A DNA stretch of 34,553 nucleotides from Nostoc sp. CHAB 5824 (GTDB lineage: Bacteria > Cyanobacteriota > Cyanobacteriia > Cyanobacteriales > Nostocaceae). Numbering within the stretch: position 1 is the first letter of the stretch; the number at the start of each line of letters is the position of its first letter. Positions 24,473 to 33,745 of this stretch are shown here, one piece after another. The DNA is taken from positions 1 through 34,553 of the forward strand of contig NZ_JAIVFT010000037.1 of NCBI RefSeq assembly GCF_020829665.1. Direction: 5' to 3'. Both the position numbers and the translations under genes were made by a program. The notes beneath the pieces were generated by a model. The model did not search any database. It saw only the letters and a program-made list of their open reading frames with translations, and was not told where the DNA came from.

Positions 24473-26314
24473 GTGAATAAAAGATGGAGAAATGCAGGGC
24501 TGTACGCGCTGCTGTTTATTGTCGTCATTGCGCTGGGAACAGCATTTTTTGACAAACAACCCCAAAGCAGAGAGACATGGCGATACAGTCGCTTTATTCA
24601 AGAAGTTCAACAGGGCAGAGTAGAAAAAGTTAGTTTGAGTGCAGACCGTTCTACAGCACTGGTTACACCCAAATATGACCCGGCTAAACGGATTGTGACT
24701 TTAGTCAACGATCCAGACCTGATCAATACTCTGACTTCAAAAGGCGTTGATATTTCTGTTTTGCCCCAAACCGATGAAGGATTTTGGTTTAAGGCACTAA
24801 GCAGCTTATTTTTCCCTGTATTGCTTTTAGTTGGCTTATTCTTCTTGCTACGTCGCGCTCAAAGTGGCCCAGGCAGCCAAGCGATGAACTTTGGCAAATC
24901 CAAAGCCAGAGTGCAAATGGAACCACAAACTCAGGTAACATTTGGCGATGTTGCTGGTATTGACCAAGCCAAATTGGAATTAAACGAAGTCGTAGACTTT
25001 CTGAAAAACGCTGATCGCTTTACCGCCGTTGGTGCAAAAATTCCTAAGGGTGTGCTGTTAGTTGGCCCTCCTGGTACAGGTAAAACCCTCCTAGCTCGTG
25101 CTGTAGCGGGTGAAGCAGGCGTACCCTTCTTCTCAATCTCCGGTTCGGAATTTGTGGAAATGTTCGTAGGTGTGGGTGCATCCCGCGTCCGCGATTTATT
25201 TGAACAAGCTAAAACCAATGCTCCTTGTATCGTCTTCATCGATGAAATTGACGCTGTAGGTCGTCAACGGGGTGCAGGTTTAGGTGGTGGTAACGATGAG
25301 CGGGAACAAACCCTCAACCAGCTGCTCACAGAAATGGACGGCTTTGAAGGCAACACTGGCATCATCATTATTGCCGCTACCAACCGTCCTGATGTCCTAG
25401 ATGCAGCCCTATTGCGTCCTGGTCGCTTTGACCGTCAAGTTGTGGTAGACCGTCCTGACTATGCCGGACGCAGCGAAATCCTCAAGGTTCACGCCCGTGG
25501 CAAAACCTTGGCGAAAGATGTGGACTTAGATAAAATTGCGCGTCGGACTCCTGGATTTACTGGCGCAGATTTATCCAACTTGCTGAATGAAGCCGCAATT
25601 TTGGCAGCACGCCGGAATTTGACTGAAATTTCGATGGACGAAATCAACGACGCGATCGACCGCGTATTAGCTGGGCCAGAGAAGAAAGACCGAGTAATGA
25701 GCGAAAAGCGCAAAACCTTGGTAGCTTATCACGAAGCTGGTCACGCTTTAGTTGGTGCTTTGATGCCAGATTACGATCCTGTACAGAAAATTAGCATCAT
25801 TCCTCGCGGTCGTGCAGGTGGTTTAACTTGGTTTACCCCCAGTGAAGACCGGATGGATACTGGTTTATACAGCCGCGCTTATCTGGAAAATCAGATGGCA
25901 GTGGCTTTGGGTGGTCGAATTGCTGAAGAATTAATCTTTGGTGAAGAAGAAGTTACCACTGGTGCTTCTAATGACCTCCAACAAGTAGCCCGTGTTGCGC
26001 GTCAGATGATTACCAGATTTGGGATGAGCGATCGCTTGGGCCCAGTCGCTCTTGGCCGTCAACAAGGTAACATGTTCCTGGGACGAGATATCATGTCAGA
26101 GCGTGATTTCTCTGAAGAAACCGCCGCCGCCATTGATGAAGAAGTCCGTAAACTTGTGGATGTAGCCTATACACGCGCTAAAGATGTGTTACTGGGCAAC
26201 CGGCACATTTTAGATCAGATAGCACAAATGTTGGTTGATAAAGAAACTGTAGACGCTGAAGAGTTGCAAGAAATTCTATCGAATAACGATGTGACAACCG
26301 CTGCGTTTGCCTAA
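24473..26314 (+). CDS. ftsH: ATP-dependent zinc metalloprotease FtsH
   Basis: FtsH degrades damaged or misassembled membrane proteins; in cyanobacteria its complexes renew photosystem II D1 or control stress regulators. The 613 residues show two membrane helices (about 9-24 and 111-127), the AAA+ domain with Walker A G198-PPGTGKT-205, Walker B VFIDEID (254-260) and the second region of homology (TNRPDVLDAALLRPGRFDR, 303-321). The zinc site follows: H420-E421-A-G-H424, with D501 as the likely third ligand (GASND). The GTG start is supported by AGGAGG. A strong terminator follows. Cyanobacteria have about four FtsH; the sequence resembles the Synechocystis Slr1604 type from memory, but the paralogue cannot be named with confidence. 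Confidence 0.97.
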   Translation: MNKRWRNAGLYALLFIVVIALGTAFFDKQPQSRETWRYSRFIQEVQQGRVEKVSLSADRSTALVTPKYDPAKRIVTLVNDPDLINTLTSKGVDISVLPQTDEGFWFKALSSLFFPVLLLVGLFFLLRRAQSGPGSQAMNFGKSKARVQMEPQTQVTFGDVAGIDQAKLELNEVVDFLKNADRFTAVGAKIPKGVLLVGPPGTGKTLLARAVAGEAGVPFFSISGSEFVEMFVGVGASRVRDLFEQAKTNAPCIVFIDEIDAVGRQRGAGLGGGNDEREQTLNQLLTEMDGFEGNTGIIIIAATNRPDVLDAALLRPGRFDRQVVVDRPDYAGRSEILKVHARGKTLAKDVDLDKIARRTPGFTGADLSNLLNEAAILAARRNLTEISMDEINDAIDRVLAGPEKKDRVMSEKRKTLVAYHEAGHALVGALMPDYDPVQKISIIPRGRAGGLTWFTPSEDRMDTGLYSRAYLENQMAVALGGRIAEELIFGEEEVTTGASNDLQQVARVARQMITRFGMSDRLGPVALGRQQGNMFLGRDIMSERDFSEETAAAIDEEVRKLVDVAYTRAKDVLLGNRHILDQIAQMLVDKETVDAEELQEILSNNDVTTAAFA

Positions 26315-26624
26315 TTTAATGAATAGTTAGGAGTTTAGGAGTTAAAAATAATTCCTAACTTCCTAATTGTCAAAAAAGCCCGGTCATAAAGACCGGGCTT
26401 TTAATATGGGGTTATATACCCCGAAGGTTTCGTTATAGAGTTTCAGTATAAATCGGTAGTCTGATAGAGACTACCAGTTGAGCATAATCAATTCCGGAAA
26501 ATTAGAAAAATTTTTCTAGATTCACCTAAATCAAAAAAGCTAGAACTCCGGCTTCAAAAGGAAAAAGATACAATCTAGCTACAATTTAATAAGTCTGGAT
26601 TGTGAAAAAATCCCCGAACCCATC
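26315..26624. other. 310-bp region between ftsH and the Uma2 pseudogene
   Basis: Apart from the ftsH terminator (26374-26402), only AT-rich DNA with a short ACTACC-type repeat is seen. No gene and no clear promoter. Confidence 0.5.
26374..26403 (+). terminator. rho-independent terminator of ftsH
   Basis: AAAAGCCCGGTC (26374-26385) pairs perfectly with GACCGGGCTTTT (26391-26402) around a 5-nt loop; the right arm ends in a T-run. It lies 59 bp after the ftsH stop. The A-run on the left arm means it could also work on the minus strand. Confidence 0.92.
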
Positions 26625-27281
26625 ATGTTAGAGTACAATCCATTAGCTTGCTTGCCCTCCTCTGAGGAACTGCCTGACTCTGACGATACCCCTGTGGATA
26701 ATGAACTACAAGATTTGATTCCTAGTTTACTTAAAGCCGTACTAGCTATGGCATAGGCAGATCGAATGGACTGGTTTTTCGGGGCTGATATGGCTGTTTA
26801 CTATGACCCCAATCTACCAGCGCTCGTGCCAGATGGATTTTTAAACCTGGGAGTCGAGCGATTTTTTGATGAAAACCTTTGCCTCAGTTATGCAATTTGG
26901 GAAGAAGAAAAAGTCCCCATATTGGTACTGGAAGTCATATCTCAAACTTATCGCGGGGAATATACTACCAAGAAAAACGAGTACGCAAAGCTCAAAGTTT
27001 TGTACTATGTCGTTTATAATCCTACTCGCCGCCGCAAACCACACCTTAAAGTCTATAAATTAGTCAATAACGAGTATCACTTGCTGTCAGGAAATCCTGT
27101 TTGGTTACCAGAGGTAGGTTTGGGAATTGGCATAGAACGAGGAACATATCAGGGTATCACGCGAGAGTGCCTGTACTGGTATAACGAGCAAGAACGACGT
27201 TTACTAACGCCAGAAGAATGTGCCCAAATATTGGCACAAAGGTTGCGCGAAGTCGGTATAGATGCTGATTCTCTCCTGTGA
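26625..27281 (+). pseudogene. Uma2-family (DUF820) endonuclease-like gene with an in-frame nonsense codon
   Basis: From the ATG at 26625 the frame reads MLEYNPLACLPSSEELPDSD and continues to a TAG at 26754-26756. It resumes in the same frame as ADRMDWFFGADMAVYYDPNL and runs to 27281. Intact relatives, from memory, have Trp at the stop position (TGG to TAG). The remainder is a typical Uma2 protein: VPDGFLNLGVER, VPILVLEVISQT (acidic/Glu pair of the nuclease-like fold), EYTTKKNEYAKLKVLYYVVYNP and RRKPHLKVYKL. A shorter product of 171 residues could start at the ATG at 26766, but it would lack the conserved N-terminus. Uma2 proteins are numerous in Nostoc and of unclear function. Confidence 0.8.
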
Positions 27282-27293
27282 AAACTAGAAATC

Positions 27294-27326
27294 AGGGTAA
27301 TTCAGAGATTTTACGAATTACCTTGA
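27294..27326 (+). terminator. hairpin after the Uma2 pseudogene
   Basis: GGTAATTC (27296-27303) pairs with GAATTACC (27315-27322), extendable by G-T and A-T pairs, 12 bp after the stop. The following bases are TTGATT, so it is a weak terminator at best. Confidence 0.4.
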
Positions 27327-27461
27327 TTGCGATCAATGCAAAAGAATCTATGCATTCTGTGTAGCACCCCTTATGGCGATCAAAAGTGTTCTTTAGATAA
27401 CTTTTCAAACCTTGACATGGCTAGCGTCAAGAGTGACTCGATGCTCAACCAGTCGCCTATT

Positions 27462-27734
27462 TTAAACTCTGGATGTCGGTTTCAAAAATAGCCATGCCAC
27501 AAAGAACGTAGCCGCTGTGAATAGTTGCGTCAAATCCAAAGCAGATAGATAGCCATCCGCAAATGAAGCAATACTGCGATCGGTAATGCCAAATACCCAG
27601 GATGACAATCCAAACAGCCAAATCCCATTCTTGAGATTTCCGACGAATTCCTTAGAGCCTGATGGTTTTTGGTCTTTCATGAGCTCCTGTTTCATTGGTG
27701 AGAAATTTGATGATTGATGTGAAATACCTGCCAT
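27462..27734 (-). CDS. small hypothetical membrane protein
   Basis: The 90 residues have a polar N-terminus and two hydrophobic stretches (GIWLFGLSSWVFGI, about 37-50, and FTAATFFVAWLFL, about 72-84), so it is probably a two-helix inner-membrane protein. I do not recognise it. The start is uncertain: the first ATG (27734) lacks a ribosome site, whereas an ATG at 27680 is closely preceded by AGGAG (spacing only 3). No neighbour on the same strand is closer than ltrA 350 bp upstream. It could be spurious, but the hydrophobic pattern is regular. Confidence 0.5.
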   Translation of the reverse strand: MAGISHQSSNFSPMKQELMKDQKPSGSKEFVGNLKNGIWLFGLSSWVFGITDRSIASFADGYLSALDLTQLFTAATFFVAWLFLKPTSRV

Positions 27735-28080
27735 TAAGAATTTTTTCTGACTCCTGACGCTGAATTTACACTTCCTATTAACAATATTAATAAATATTTC
27801 ACCTACTTGACTTCATTACTCAAAGGTACATCTCTTAATCTTGACATTCCTCTTTTGGTTTTTTCACTTCCGATAAACGGCAATGCGTTGAGTTCTCAGC
27901 TTTACAGAGTCATGCTTGAATGCTGAGATTACATAATCTTTAAATAACTATATAAATATTTATTGATATTTTATTTGAAATCCTTCATAGGATAGATGTC
28001 TTACAGATAATCACTCAGATTTCATTGGTGTGAATACGTAGTAGTAACGCACAGATATGCGCTACTGACTACGCTATGAG
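27735..28080. other. 346-bp AT-rich region
   Basis: No coding frame, hairpin or repeat worth listing was seen. It should contain the promoter of the small membrane ORF and the transcription end of ltrA, both on the minus strand. Confidence 0.45.
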
Positions 28081-29262
28081 CTAGATTTCAGGGTCAACCA
28101 AGCGGGTAGTGGGACGGCTCTGATACAAATCTTGAACGACTTGAACAGCAGAAACAACAGCTACAAGAGCAATGACTGCAAGGGGTAATAAACCTTTGCC
28201 AAAGATGGCGATCGCTAGCAGTACAACTGCACCTGCAAGTCGATACTGGGAACGGATTTTGCAATAACGGATCACCCCAAATTTGTGGAGAATGCTGACA
28301 GCTAGAGAGCATAATGCTACTGAACTACATATAAGCCATCGCTGGGAATCGGGTAGTGCTAAAGTTGGCTTACTCAACAAGATTTGTTCTACGCCGACTC
28401 CAGCAGCAGTAATCCCAATTACTAGCGGTAAATGGGTGTAGAGCCAGAGATTGACAACACTAACTTTTCCATGTGTCCGCGCTATCTCAATAGGTTTACC
28501 ACCCAGGTTATCAAAATAGACCCACCACCAGCTAAAAGCGATAATTAGGCCAAAGATGGCGGAAATCACGGTTAAAACATCCCATTTCTGCTCAGAAACA
28601 CCATTGACCACTGCAATGATTGCTTCGCCCAAGACAATAATGGTAAACAGACCGAAACGTTCCGGTAAGTGGGAGGCGTGGGGAAGTAATCCGACCTGAA
28701 ACTTACGTCCTGTTAGGGGTGTAGCAAAGTCAATAATAATTCCCAATGCCCAAAATCCGAACCGCCAAGGGATGGGTACAGATGCTGATATTAACCAAAG
28801 CAATGCTGCGATCGCAAAACCAATAGCGTAGCGAGTGGTCAAAGGACGTGCGGGGGGGATATGTCTTCCAGCACGGACGTACTCTATTACAAGCACAGCT
28901 CGACCGAGAGCATAGGAAATAGCAAAACCAGGGGAACTCTCACCTAAACCGTGGTGGATATTAATAGCCATTGCTGCTGCTGTTAGCATTTGTATACCAA
29001 TCAGCAGCCGATGTCCCACATCATCGCTGTCAAAGCGGTTGGCATAGAATGTAGTGCCAATCCATGACCACCAAACTGGTATAAATAGAACTACAAACCC
29101 AAACAATCCTGATAAAGAGATATCCTCATTGAGATTGTGGGCGAGTTGAGAAACTGCAACTACAAAAACCAAATCATAAAACAGTTCCAGCCAAGTGGCA
29201 CGTCGTTCTTCTTCAGTGTCTTCACCAATGCGTAACCTTGGTGGTTGGAGAAAATTTGCCAT
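28081..29262 (-). CDS. ltrA: low temperature requirement protein A (LtrA) family membrane protein
   Basis: The 393 residues carry the LtrA signature near the start (EEERRATWLELFYDLVFVVA, about 18-37, then VSQLAHNL) and roughly ten hydrophobic helices. Other family text includes VVLFIPVWWSWIGTTFYANRFD and LPERFGLFTIIVLGEAIIAV. In Listeria a mutant lacked growth in the cold; the biochemical role is not known. Length is usual for the family. It is divergent from the cupin gene at 29443, with a shared 180-bp promoter region. The ATG at 29260-29262 is the first in frame and lies just before the conserved part. Confidence 0.9.
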   Translation of the reverse strand: MANFLQPPRLRIGEDTEEERRATWLELFYDLVFVVAVSQLAHNLNEDISLSGLFGFVVLFIPVWWSWIGTTFYANRFDSDDVGHRLLIGIQMLTAAAMAINIHHGLGESSPGFAISYALGRAVLVIEYVRAGRHIPPARPLTTRYAIGFAIAALLWLISASVPIPWRFGFWALGIIIDFATPLTGRKFQVGLLPHASHLPERFGLFTIIVLGEAIIAVVNGVSEQKWDVLTVISAIFGLIIAFSWWWVYFDNLGGKPIEIARTHGKVSVVNLWLYTHLPLVIGITAAGVGVEQILLSKPTLALPDSQRWLICSSVALCSLAVSILHKFGVIRYCKIRSQYRLAGAVVLLAIAIFGKGLLPLAVIALVAVVSAVQVVQDLYQSRPTTRLVDPEI

Positions 29263-29442
29263 AGTGCTAATTATGAATCGCTAATTGTTTTTTACCATTA
29301 GCTGTCATCCATTAGCGAATGCGTAGACGTTTCTGCGTAAATTGTTAAAAACCTGCTGATAATACAATTAAATTACGCACGAATTGTAAAGCACTATTGC
29401 AAGATTAAATTTACTAGCCATAAATAAAGGAGAGTAATTATC

Positions 29443-29934
29443 ATGACAGTTAATTTTAAATCTACGTTTGTTTCGCCAGGTAAAGGTTCTACATATTTAG
29501 TGCTAGGTGACTTATATACCATTCTAGCTACAGGAAAAGATACAGGCGGAGAATATGGGGTATACGAGGCTGTGATGCAACCGCAAAGTGCTATACCACC
29601 CCACTTTCATGACCAAATCGACGAGGCGCACTACATTCTTGAGGGAGAGGTTGAGTACCAAATTGACGATCAGACTATCGTCGCAACTCCCGGAACCTTC
29701 CTGAATTTTACTAAGGGTCAATGTCATACTTTTAAGAACATTGGGTCAAAACCGGCCAAAATCCTGACTTGGGTTACACCAGCAGGAGGTGAGCAGTTTT
29801 TTGTAGAGGCAGGACAACCTGTAAACTTACCTTTGAATGAGGGAGAACGTTCTCTTTTGGGCATTGTAAATCCTGCCGACTTTGAAAAAGCCGTTGCTAT
29901 TGCCGCGAAGTATGTTCAACTCGTAACAAGTTAA
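29443..29934 (+). CDS. cupin-domain protein
   Basis: The 163-residue protein has one small beta-barrel cupin domain. Motif 1 is PPHFHDQIDEAHYILEGE with metal-ligand candidates H54, H56 and E61, and G68 at the expected spacing. Motif 2 has P83-G84 and H95, followed by N99 (GQCHTFKN). All four usual ligands are present, so it probably binds a metal. Substrate and reaction (dioxygenase, isomerase or binding) cannot be read. AAGGAGAG lies about 10 bases upstream of the ATG at 29443. It diverges from ltrA; whether they are functionally linked is unknown. Confidence 0.85.
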   Translation: MTVNFKSTFVSPGKGSTYLVLGDLYTILATGKDTGGEYGVYEAVMQPQSAIPPHFHDQIDEAHYILEGEVEYQIDDQTIVATPGTFLNFTKGQCHTFKNIGSKPAKILTWVTPAGGEQFFVEAGQPVNLPLNEGERSLLGIVNPADFEKAVAIAAKYVQLVTS

Positions 29935-30184
29935 GCAAAAACAGAATTTGTCAAGAGAAAGCAGGGGAAGTGCTTTATTTCACCCTGAACGAGCGATCGC
30001 TATGTACCAGACTTACTCATTCACGATGTTTGAATCCTCATTTGCGATCGCCAACATCCCCAAGAAACATAAGGCATAAAAAACAGCCTCAGCGTTTTGA
30101 GTACAAGCTTCGTTGCATTATCCCCAAAGTTGGCAAGACTTTTACTTAAATAATCCCAAATTCAAGAACCTATGAAAGTTTTAA

Positions 30185-30256
30185 AGCGGGCGATGGGACT
30201 CGAACCCACGACGTTCACCATGGGAAGATGACATTCTACCACTGAATTACACCCGC
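30185..30256 (-). tRNA. tRNA-Gly (CCC anticodon)
   Basis: On the minus strand, acceptor arms GCGGGTG and CGCCCGC pair, the D stem is ATTC/GAAT, and the anticodon stem TCATC/GGTGA encloses loop TTCCCAT with anticodon CCC. The T-arm is GTGGG-TTCGAGT-CCCAT. The discriminator is U, as usual for bacterial tRNA-Gly; CCA is not encoded. Reads the codon GGG. Confidence 0.94.
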
Positions 30257-30430
30257 GAATTGCTGTCATAAACTTAGGCATAGAATGAATTATACCACTA
30301 TTTACAGCTGTTTTCAATTGGCTAGAACATGCACTGTTTTGGCAACGGCAACTGCTGATGTATAAGTTTTGTGGTTCAGATTGGGCAATCTTTTTAGCTA
30401 GCTGATGACGGCACTTATTACCATATTTAA

Positions 30431-31036
30431 CTAAAGAACAATGTCTTCACCTTGCTCGGTGAAACGAACCTCTTTAATATTCCATTGAGCATTACTTGTT
30501 AGGGTTTTGCGGAGACTACCAAACAGAGCAAACTGTTCACAACTAGAAAGAGAAGCTATTTGTCGCTTTGAATCAGGGGATATTCGCAAATCAACTGTAG
30601 CAATACCATTTTTGATGTTGACACGATACCCAGACAAGCTAAAGTCGCTTGTATCTCGTTTTTCTAAAATTTTACTCACTACATTTGTCACTGGTTCCTC
30701 GGCTGGTACTGAAACCTTTTCTGGAATGAGTTTTTGACATTGAGTATCACTTGTGTATAGCGTGACGTTGGCGGTTCTGCCAGCAGCAACTTTAGAAGTT
30801 GATGAGGAAGGCGTATTTTCCTGAGAAGATTTTTGATTAGGAGATTTTTCTCTCAACTGAGCTACGCTAGGAATTTGGCTGGGAGTCTGATATGGTGTGC
30901 TATTCGTCGATGTCGTGGTAGGAAATGGCGTTCCGTTGTCAATATTACGAGCAGTCGGGTTAGAACTACAACTGCTGAGGTTGACAGCGATTGTTACAAA
31001 AATAAGGGGTAAAAAATATCTCTTGGTTATATTCAT
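30431..31036 (-). CDS. GerMN-domain lipoprotein
   Basis: The 201-residue protein begins with a lipoprotein signal peptide: basic start, hydrophobic core (FLPLIFVTIAVNL) and lipobox L20-S-S-C23. A low-complexity Ser/Thr/Pro/Asn linker runs to about residue 85. The rest is a GerMN domain: ANVTLYTSDTQCQKLIPEKV, NVVSKILEKRDT, GIATVDLRISPDSK and SLRKTLTSNAQWNIKEVRF. It should be anchored in a membrane facing the periplasm. In cyanobacteria such proteins occur with unknown roles; GerM in Bacillus acts in peptidoglycan and sporulation. It is alone on its strand between tRNA-Gly and a 396-bp gap. Confidence 0.85.
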   Translation of the reverse strand: MNITKRYFLPLIFVTIAVNLSSCSSNPTARNIDNGTPFPTTTSTNSTPYQTPSQIPSVAQLREKSPNQKSSQENTPSSSTSKVAAGRTANVTLYTSDTQCQKLIPEKVSVPAEEPVTNVVSKILEKRDTSDFSLSGYRVNIKNGIATVDLRISPDSKRQIASLSSCEQFALFGSLRKTLTSNAQWNIKEVRFTEQGEDIVL

Positions 31037-31432
31037 AAATTTTACTTATAAGTGATGTTGCTGCTATCAACTTCAGTGTTCCTGGTATTAATTCCGCATA
31101 AATTTGTGAATCTTCAGCCAGTCTATAAAGTGTCAACGCGAAATCATAGATTCTGGCGGTTATACGTTACTTGAATCTAACTCTCAATTGATCCTAAAGC
31201 CAGAACTAGAGATTTGCTGGTTTTCTGATAGTAGTGTTTTGAGTTGTTAATGTAAGAACTATCTTCAACTCAACACACATAGTTTTCTTTACAGAACACT
31301 CGGCACAGAGTTTGGTTATCATTCCCTGCCACAAAAATCCTAGTAATGGGAAAATGAGATATGAATTGTGATTAAAAATCTTGGTTCGTTAGAAAAGCTT
31401 GTAAATTCAGGTGGCTAATGAGAATCAAATTA
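31037..31432. other. 396-bp region without a gene
   Basis: AT-rich, no coding frame and no hairpin of note. It should include the promoter of the GerMN gene (minus strand) and the 3' end of the rsmA-ispE-DUF3082 transcript. Confidence 0.45.
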
Positions 31433-31762
31433 CTAGTTTTCACTACTTTTTTGCTTAGTGAACTCCTGCACTAATAATTGTATTCCCAAAGCCAACAAAC
31501 CAATCGCTACTATACCAAATATTCCGCTTCCTAAAGCAACTACACCAACAACCAGAGTTCTAACAGCAGAAGAAATCTTCACCACCAATGGATTAATTGA
31601 ATGGATAGGTTTAGTAGCAAAATTTGTGGCGATCGCAATCATCAGCGAATACAGTGCATATCCCATTCCCCCGGAAATTACCGCCCCAGTTAAACAGCGT
31701 AACGGACTTGCTGTTGCCTGTCTTTTTGCATCTGTTTGTGGTGTTAAATTTTGGTCACTCAT
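31433..31762 (-). CDS. DUF3082-domain membrane protein
   Basis: The 109 residues have a polar N-terminus and two or three membrane helices (CLTGAVISGGMGYALYSLMI, about 23-42; TLVVGVVALGSGIFGIVAIG, about 69-88). The pattern SPLRCLTGA and the IQLLVQEF ending match the cyanobacterial DUF3082 family, whose genes often follow ispE. Here it lies 85 bp downstream of ispE on the same strand, so co-transcription is likely. Role unknown. Confidence 0.85.
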   Translation of the reverse strand: MSDQNLTPQTDAKRQATASPLRCLTGAVISGGMGYALYSLMIAIATNFATKPIHSINPLVVKISSAVRTLVVGVVALGSGIFGIVAIGLLALGIQLLVQEFTKQKSSEN

Positions 31763-31847
31763 ACCATTTTAAATTTTAGAATTTGGATTGGGCTATTAGG
31801 AATAATTCTTGTCTATTCCCTATGCTTCATTAACAAAAAAGAATTCT

Positions 31848-32801
31848 TTAAACAGACGATGCCACTTTAATACCATGTGTGATTGTCCGAGTTATAAACA
31901 ATTCTAAGTCTTCATCAATAATTGCTTCTCTCACTTGCAGCTTCATTTGTTCGGCCTGTTGTTGAGACTCAAAAAGAGCAAATACTGTTGGCCCAGAACC
32001 AGACATCATTGTTCCTAAAACACCTTCTTGATTTGCAAACACTTCTCGCAGTTGCAAGACTTGGGGATAGGTTGGCAATACTACCCGCTCTAAATCATTG
32101 TGCAGCTTTTGGGCAATTTCTCCCGCATCTTTATCTAAGATAGCTTTTACTATTGCTCCTGAATGAACTGCATTAGCACGTGCTGCCAAGTTATCGCTAT
32201 CTTTAATATAAGAATTACCAAACTGCTGTCTATAAGTTTTGTACGCCCAAGCGGTGGAAACTTTCAGGCTGCGGTATTTTCCCAATACTATATATATATT
32301 ATCTAAACTCGGTAGAGGAGAAAGTTGCTCACCCCTACCTGTTGCGATCGCAGTCCCACCCCCCACACAAAATGGTACATCTGAACCGAGTGTACCTCCC
32401 AACTCTTCTAATTCTGACTGAGTTAATCCTAACTTCCATAGTAAATCTATCCCTACCAACACAGCCGCTGCATTGGTCGAACCGCCAGCCAACCCAGCAG
32501 CTACAGGAATCTGCTTGTTGAGGGTAATCTCCACACCCCCATATTTAGCAAAGGCTTCTGGAAATTGCATCACCATTAATTCTGCTGCTCGGTATGCCAG
32601 ATTACTTGTATCTGTCGGTACTTGTGAGTGGTTGCAGTGAACGCGAATGCTGTCAGTGCTGATAGAACGTACATCAATTTGGTCTGCAAGCCCGATACTT
32701 TGAAGTATCATGGCTAGCTCATGATAGCCATCGGGGCGATTACCAATGATTTCCAGATACAAGTTGATTTTGGCAGGGGCAATTAGGCTGTAAGAACGCA
32801 T
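31848..32801 (-). CDS. ispE: 4-diphosphocytidyl-2-C-methyl-D-erythritol kinase
   Basis: IspE phosphorylates CDP-methylerythritol with ATP in the plastid-type (MEP) isoprenoid pathway, feeding carotenoid and chlorophyll side-chain synthesis. The 317-residue GHMP kinase has the start motif APAKINLYLEI with K11, the ATP loop PVAAGLAGGSTNAAA (99-113), GSDVPF with the catalytic Asp at D141, and the third motif GTMMSGSGPTVFALF. It lies between rsmA (101 bp upstream) and the DUF3082 gene, the common cyanobacterial order. The ATG at 32799-32801 is the only candidate before the conserved start. Confidence 0.96.
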   Translation of the reverse strand: MRSYSLIAPAKINLYLEIIGNRPDGYHELAMILQSIGLADQIDVRSISTDSIRVHCNHSQVPTDTSNLAYRAAELMVMQFPEAFAKYGGVEITLNKQIPVAAGLAGGSTNAAAVLVGIDLLWKLGLTQSELEELGGTLGSDVPFCVGGGTAIATGRGEQLSPLPSLDNIYIVLGKYRSLKVSTAWAYKTYRQQFGNSYIKDSDNLAARANAVHSGAIVKAILDKDAGEIAQKLHNDLERVVLPTYPQVLQLREVFANQEGVLGTMMSGSGPTVFALFESQQQAEQMKLQVREAIIDEDLELFITRTITHGIKVASSV

Positions 32802-32902
32802 TTTAAAAGTTAAAAGTTAGGGTATATGGGTTGGTAGTTGAGAATGGGTGAATTTTGAGTTTTGAATCAAAGCAATTATTATAGATATTCACTCTTAACT
32901 CC
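32802..32902. repeat. low-complexity intergenic repeat between rsmA and ispE
   Basis: The 101-bp gap holds short imperfect copies of TTAAAAGTTA and CTCCTCACTC / CTCCTAACTC, a pattern common between Nostoc genes. No terminator is evident, so read-through from rsmA into ispE is plausible. Confidence 0.45.
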
Positions 32903-33745
32903 TCACTCCTCACTTTTAACTCCTAACTCATTCGTTAGGATTACCCATTGCTGAACGCTGAGGTCTTCAGCTCGGGCTTGGGGATTTATTTTTAATTGTT
33001 CCAGTAAGTGGGTCAGATGATCGCGTTCTATAACAGATTGCAAATTATTTCGTAACATTTTGCGTTTGGCACCAAACCCCAATTTTAAGAAATTCTCTAA
33101 CTGTCGGGGATTAAATAATGGTATTTCTATTTTTCGGGGGCGCAACCGCACCACTGCTGAATCAACTTTTGGCGCTGGATGGAATGCGGCCGCTGGAACT
33201 GTGCAGATTAATTCACACTCAGCCAAATACTGTACCCGCACGCTCAACGCTCCAAAGGCTTTTGATCCAGGTTTAGCATACAACCTTTCTGCTACTTCTT
33301 TTTGTACCAGCAACACTATTGAGTCAAATGGTTCAGGGTTAGGGTTGGCGATCGTACCCAGTAGTTTCTCAATTATTGGCCCTGTAATGTTGTAGGGAAT
33401 ATTGGCTACTACCTTATTTGGCTTTTGGAAATTTGGAAAGGCTGCTAGATAAGATGGTAAATCTAGAGTGAGAAAATCACCTTGCAGCAGTAAAAAATTT
33501 TTAGTCTTACCAAGCTGCTTTGACAACAGTTGGCATAAGTCGCGGTCTATTTCAATTGCAACCAGAGATTGCACCAAGGGTAATAAACGACGAGTCAAAA
33601 TCCCGGTTCCGGGGCCAATTTCCAAGATGCGATCACCTTTGGCGGAGCGATCAGTTTCTGTACACTCTGCTGCTTTAATAATTGCGTCGAGTGCCTTTTC
33701 ACTTTTGAGCCAATGTTGAGCAAAGACCTTACGCGGTCGGATCAT
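32903..33745 (-). CDS. rsmA: 16S rRNA (adenine 1518/1519-N6,N6)-dimethyltransferase
   Basis: RsmA (KsgA) dimethylates two adjacent adenines in the 3'-terminal hairpin of 16S rRNA during late small-subunit assembly. The 280 residues contain the SAM loop EIGPGTG (42-48), the acidic strand end VAIEIDRD (62-69) and the catalytic NIPY (N115-I-P-Y118), with the C-terminal domain FGAKRKMLRNNL. Length is typical. It starts the rsmA-ispE-DUF3082 group. Its 5' end faces, 680 bp away, the start of a divergent 16S rRNA gene, the very RNA it modifies. Confidence 0.96.
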   Translation of the reverse strand: MIRPRKVFAQHWLKSEKALDAIIKAAECTETDRSAKGDRILEIGPGTGILTRRLLPLVQSLVAIEIDRDLCQLLSKQLGKTKNFLLLQGDFLTLDLPSYLAAFPNFQKPNKVVANIPYNITGPIIEKLLGTIANPNPEPFDSIVLLVQKEVAERLYAKPGSKAFGALSVRVQYLAECELICTVPAAAFHPAPKVDSAVVRLRPRKIEIPLFNPRQLENFLKLGFGAKRKMLRNNLQSVIERDHLTHLLEQLKINPQARAEDLSVQQWVILTNELGVKSEE

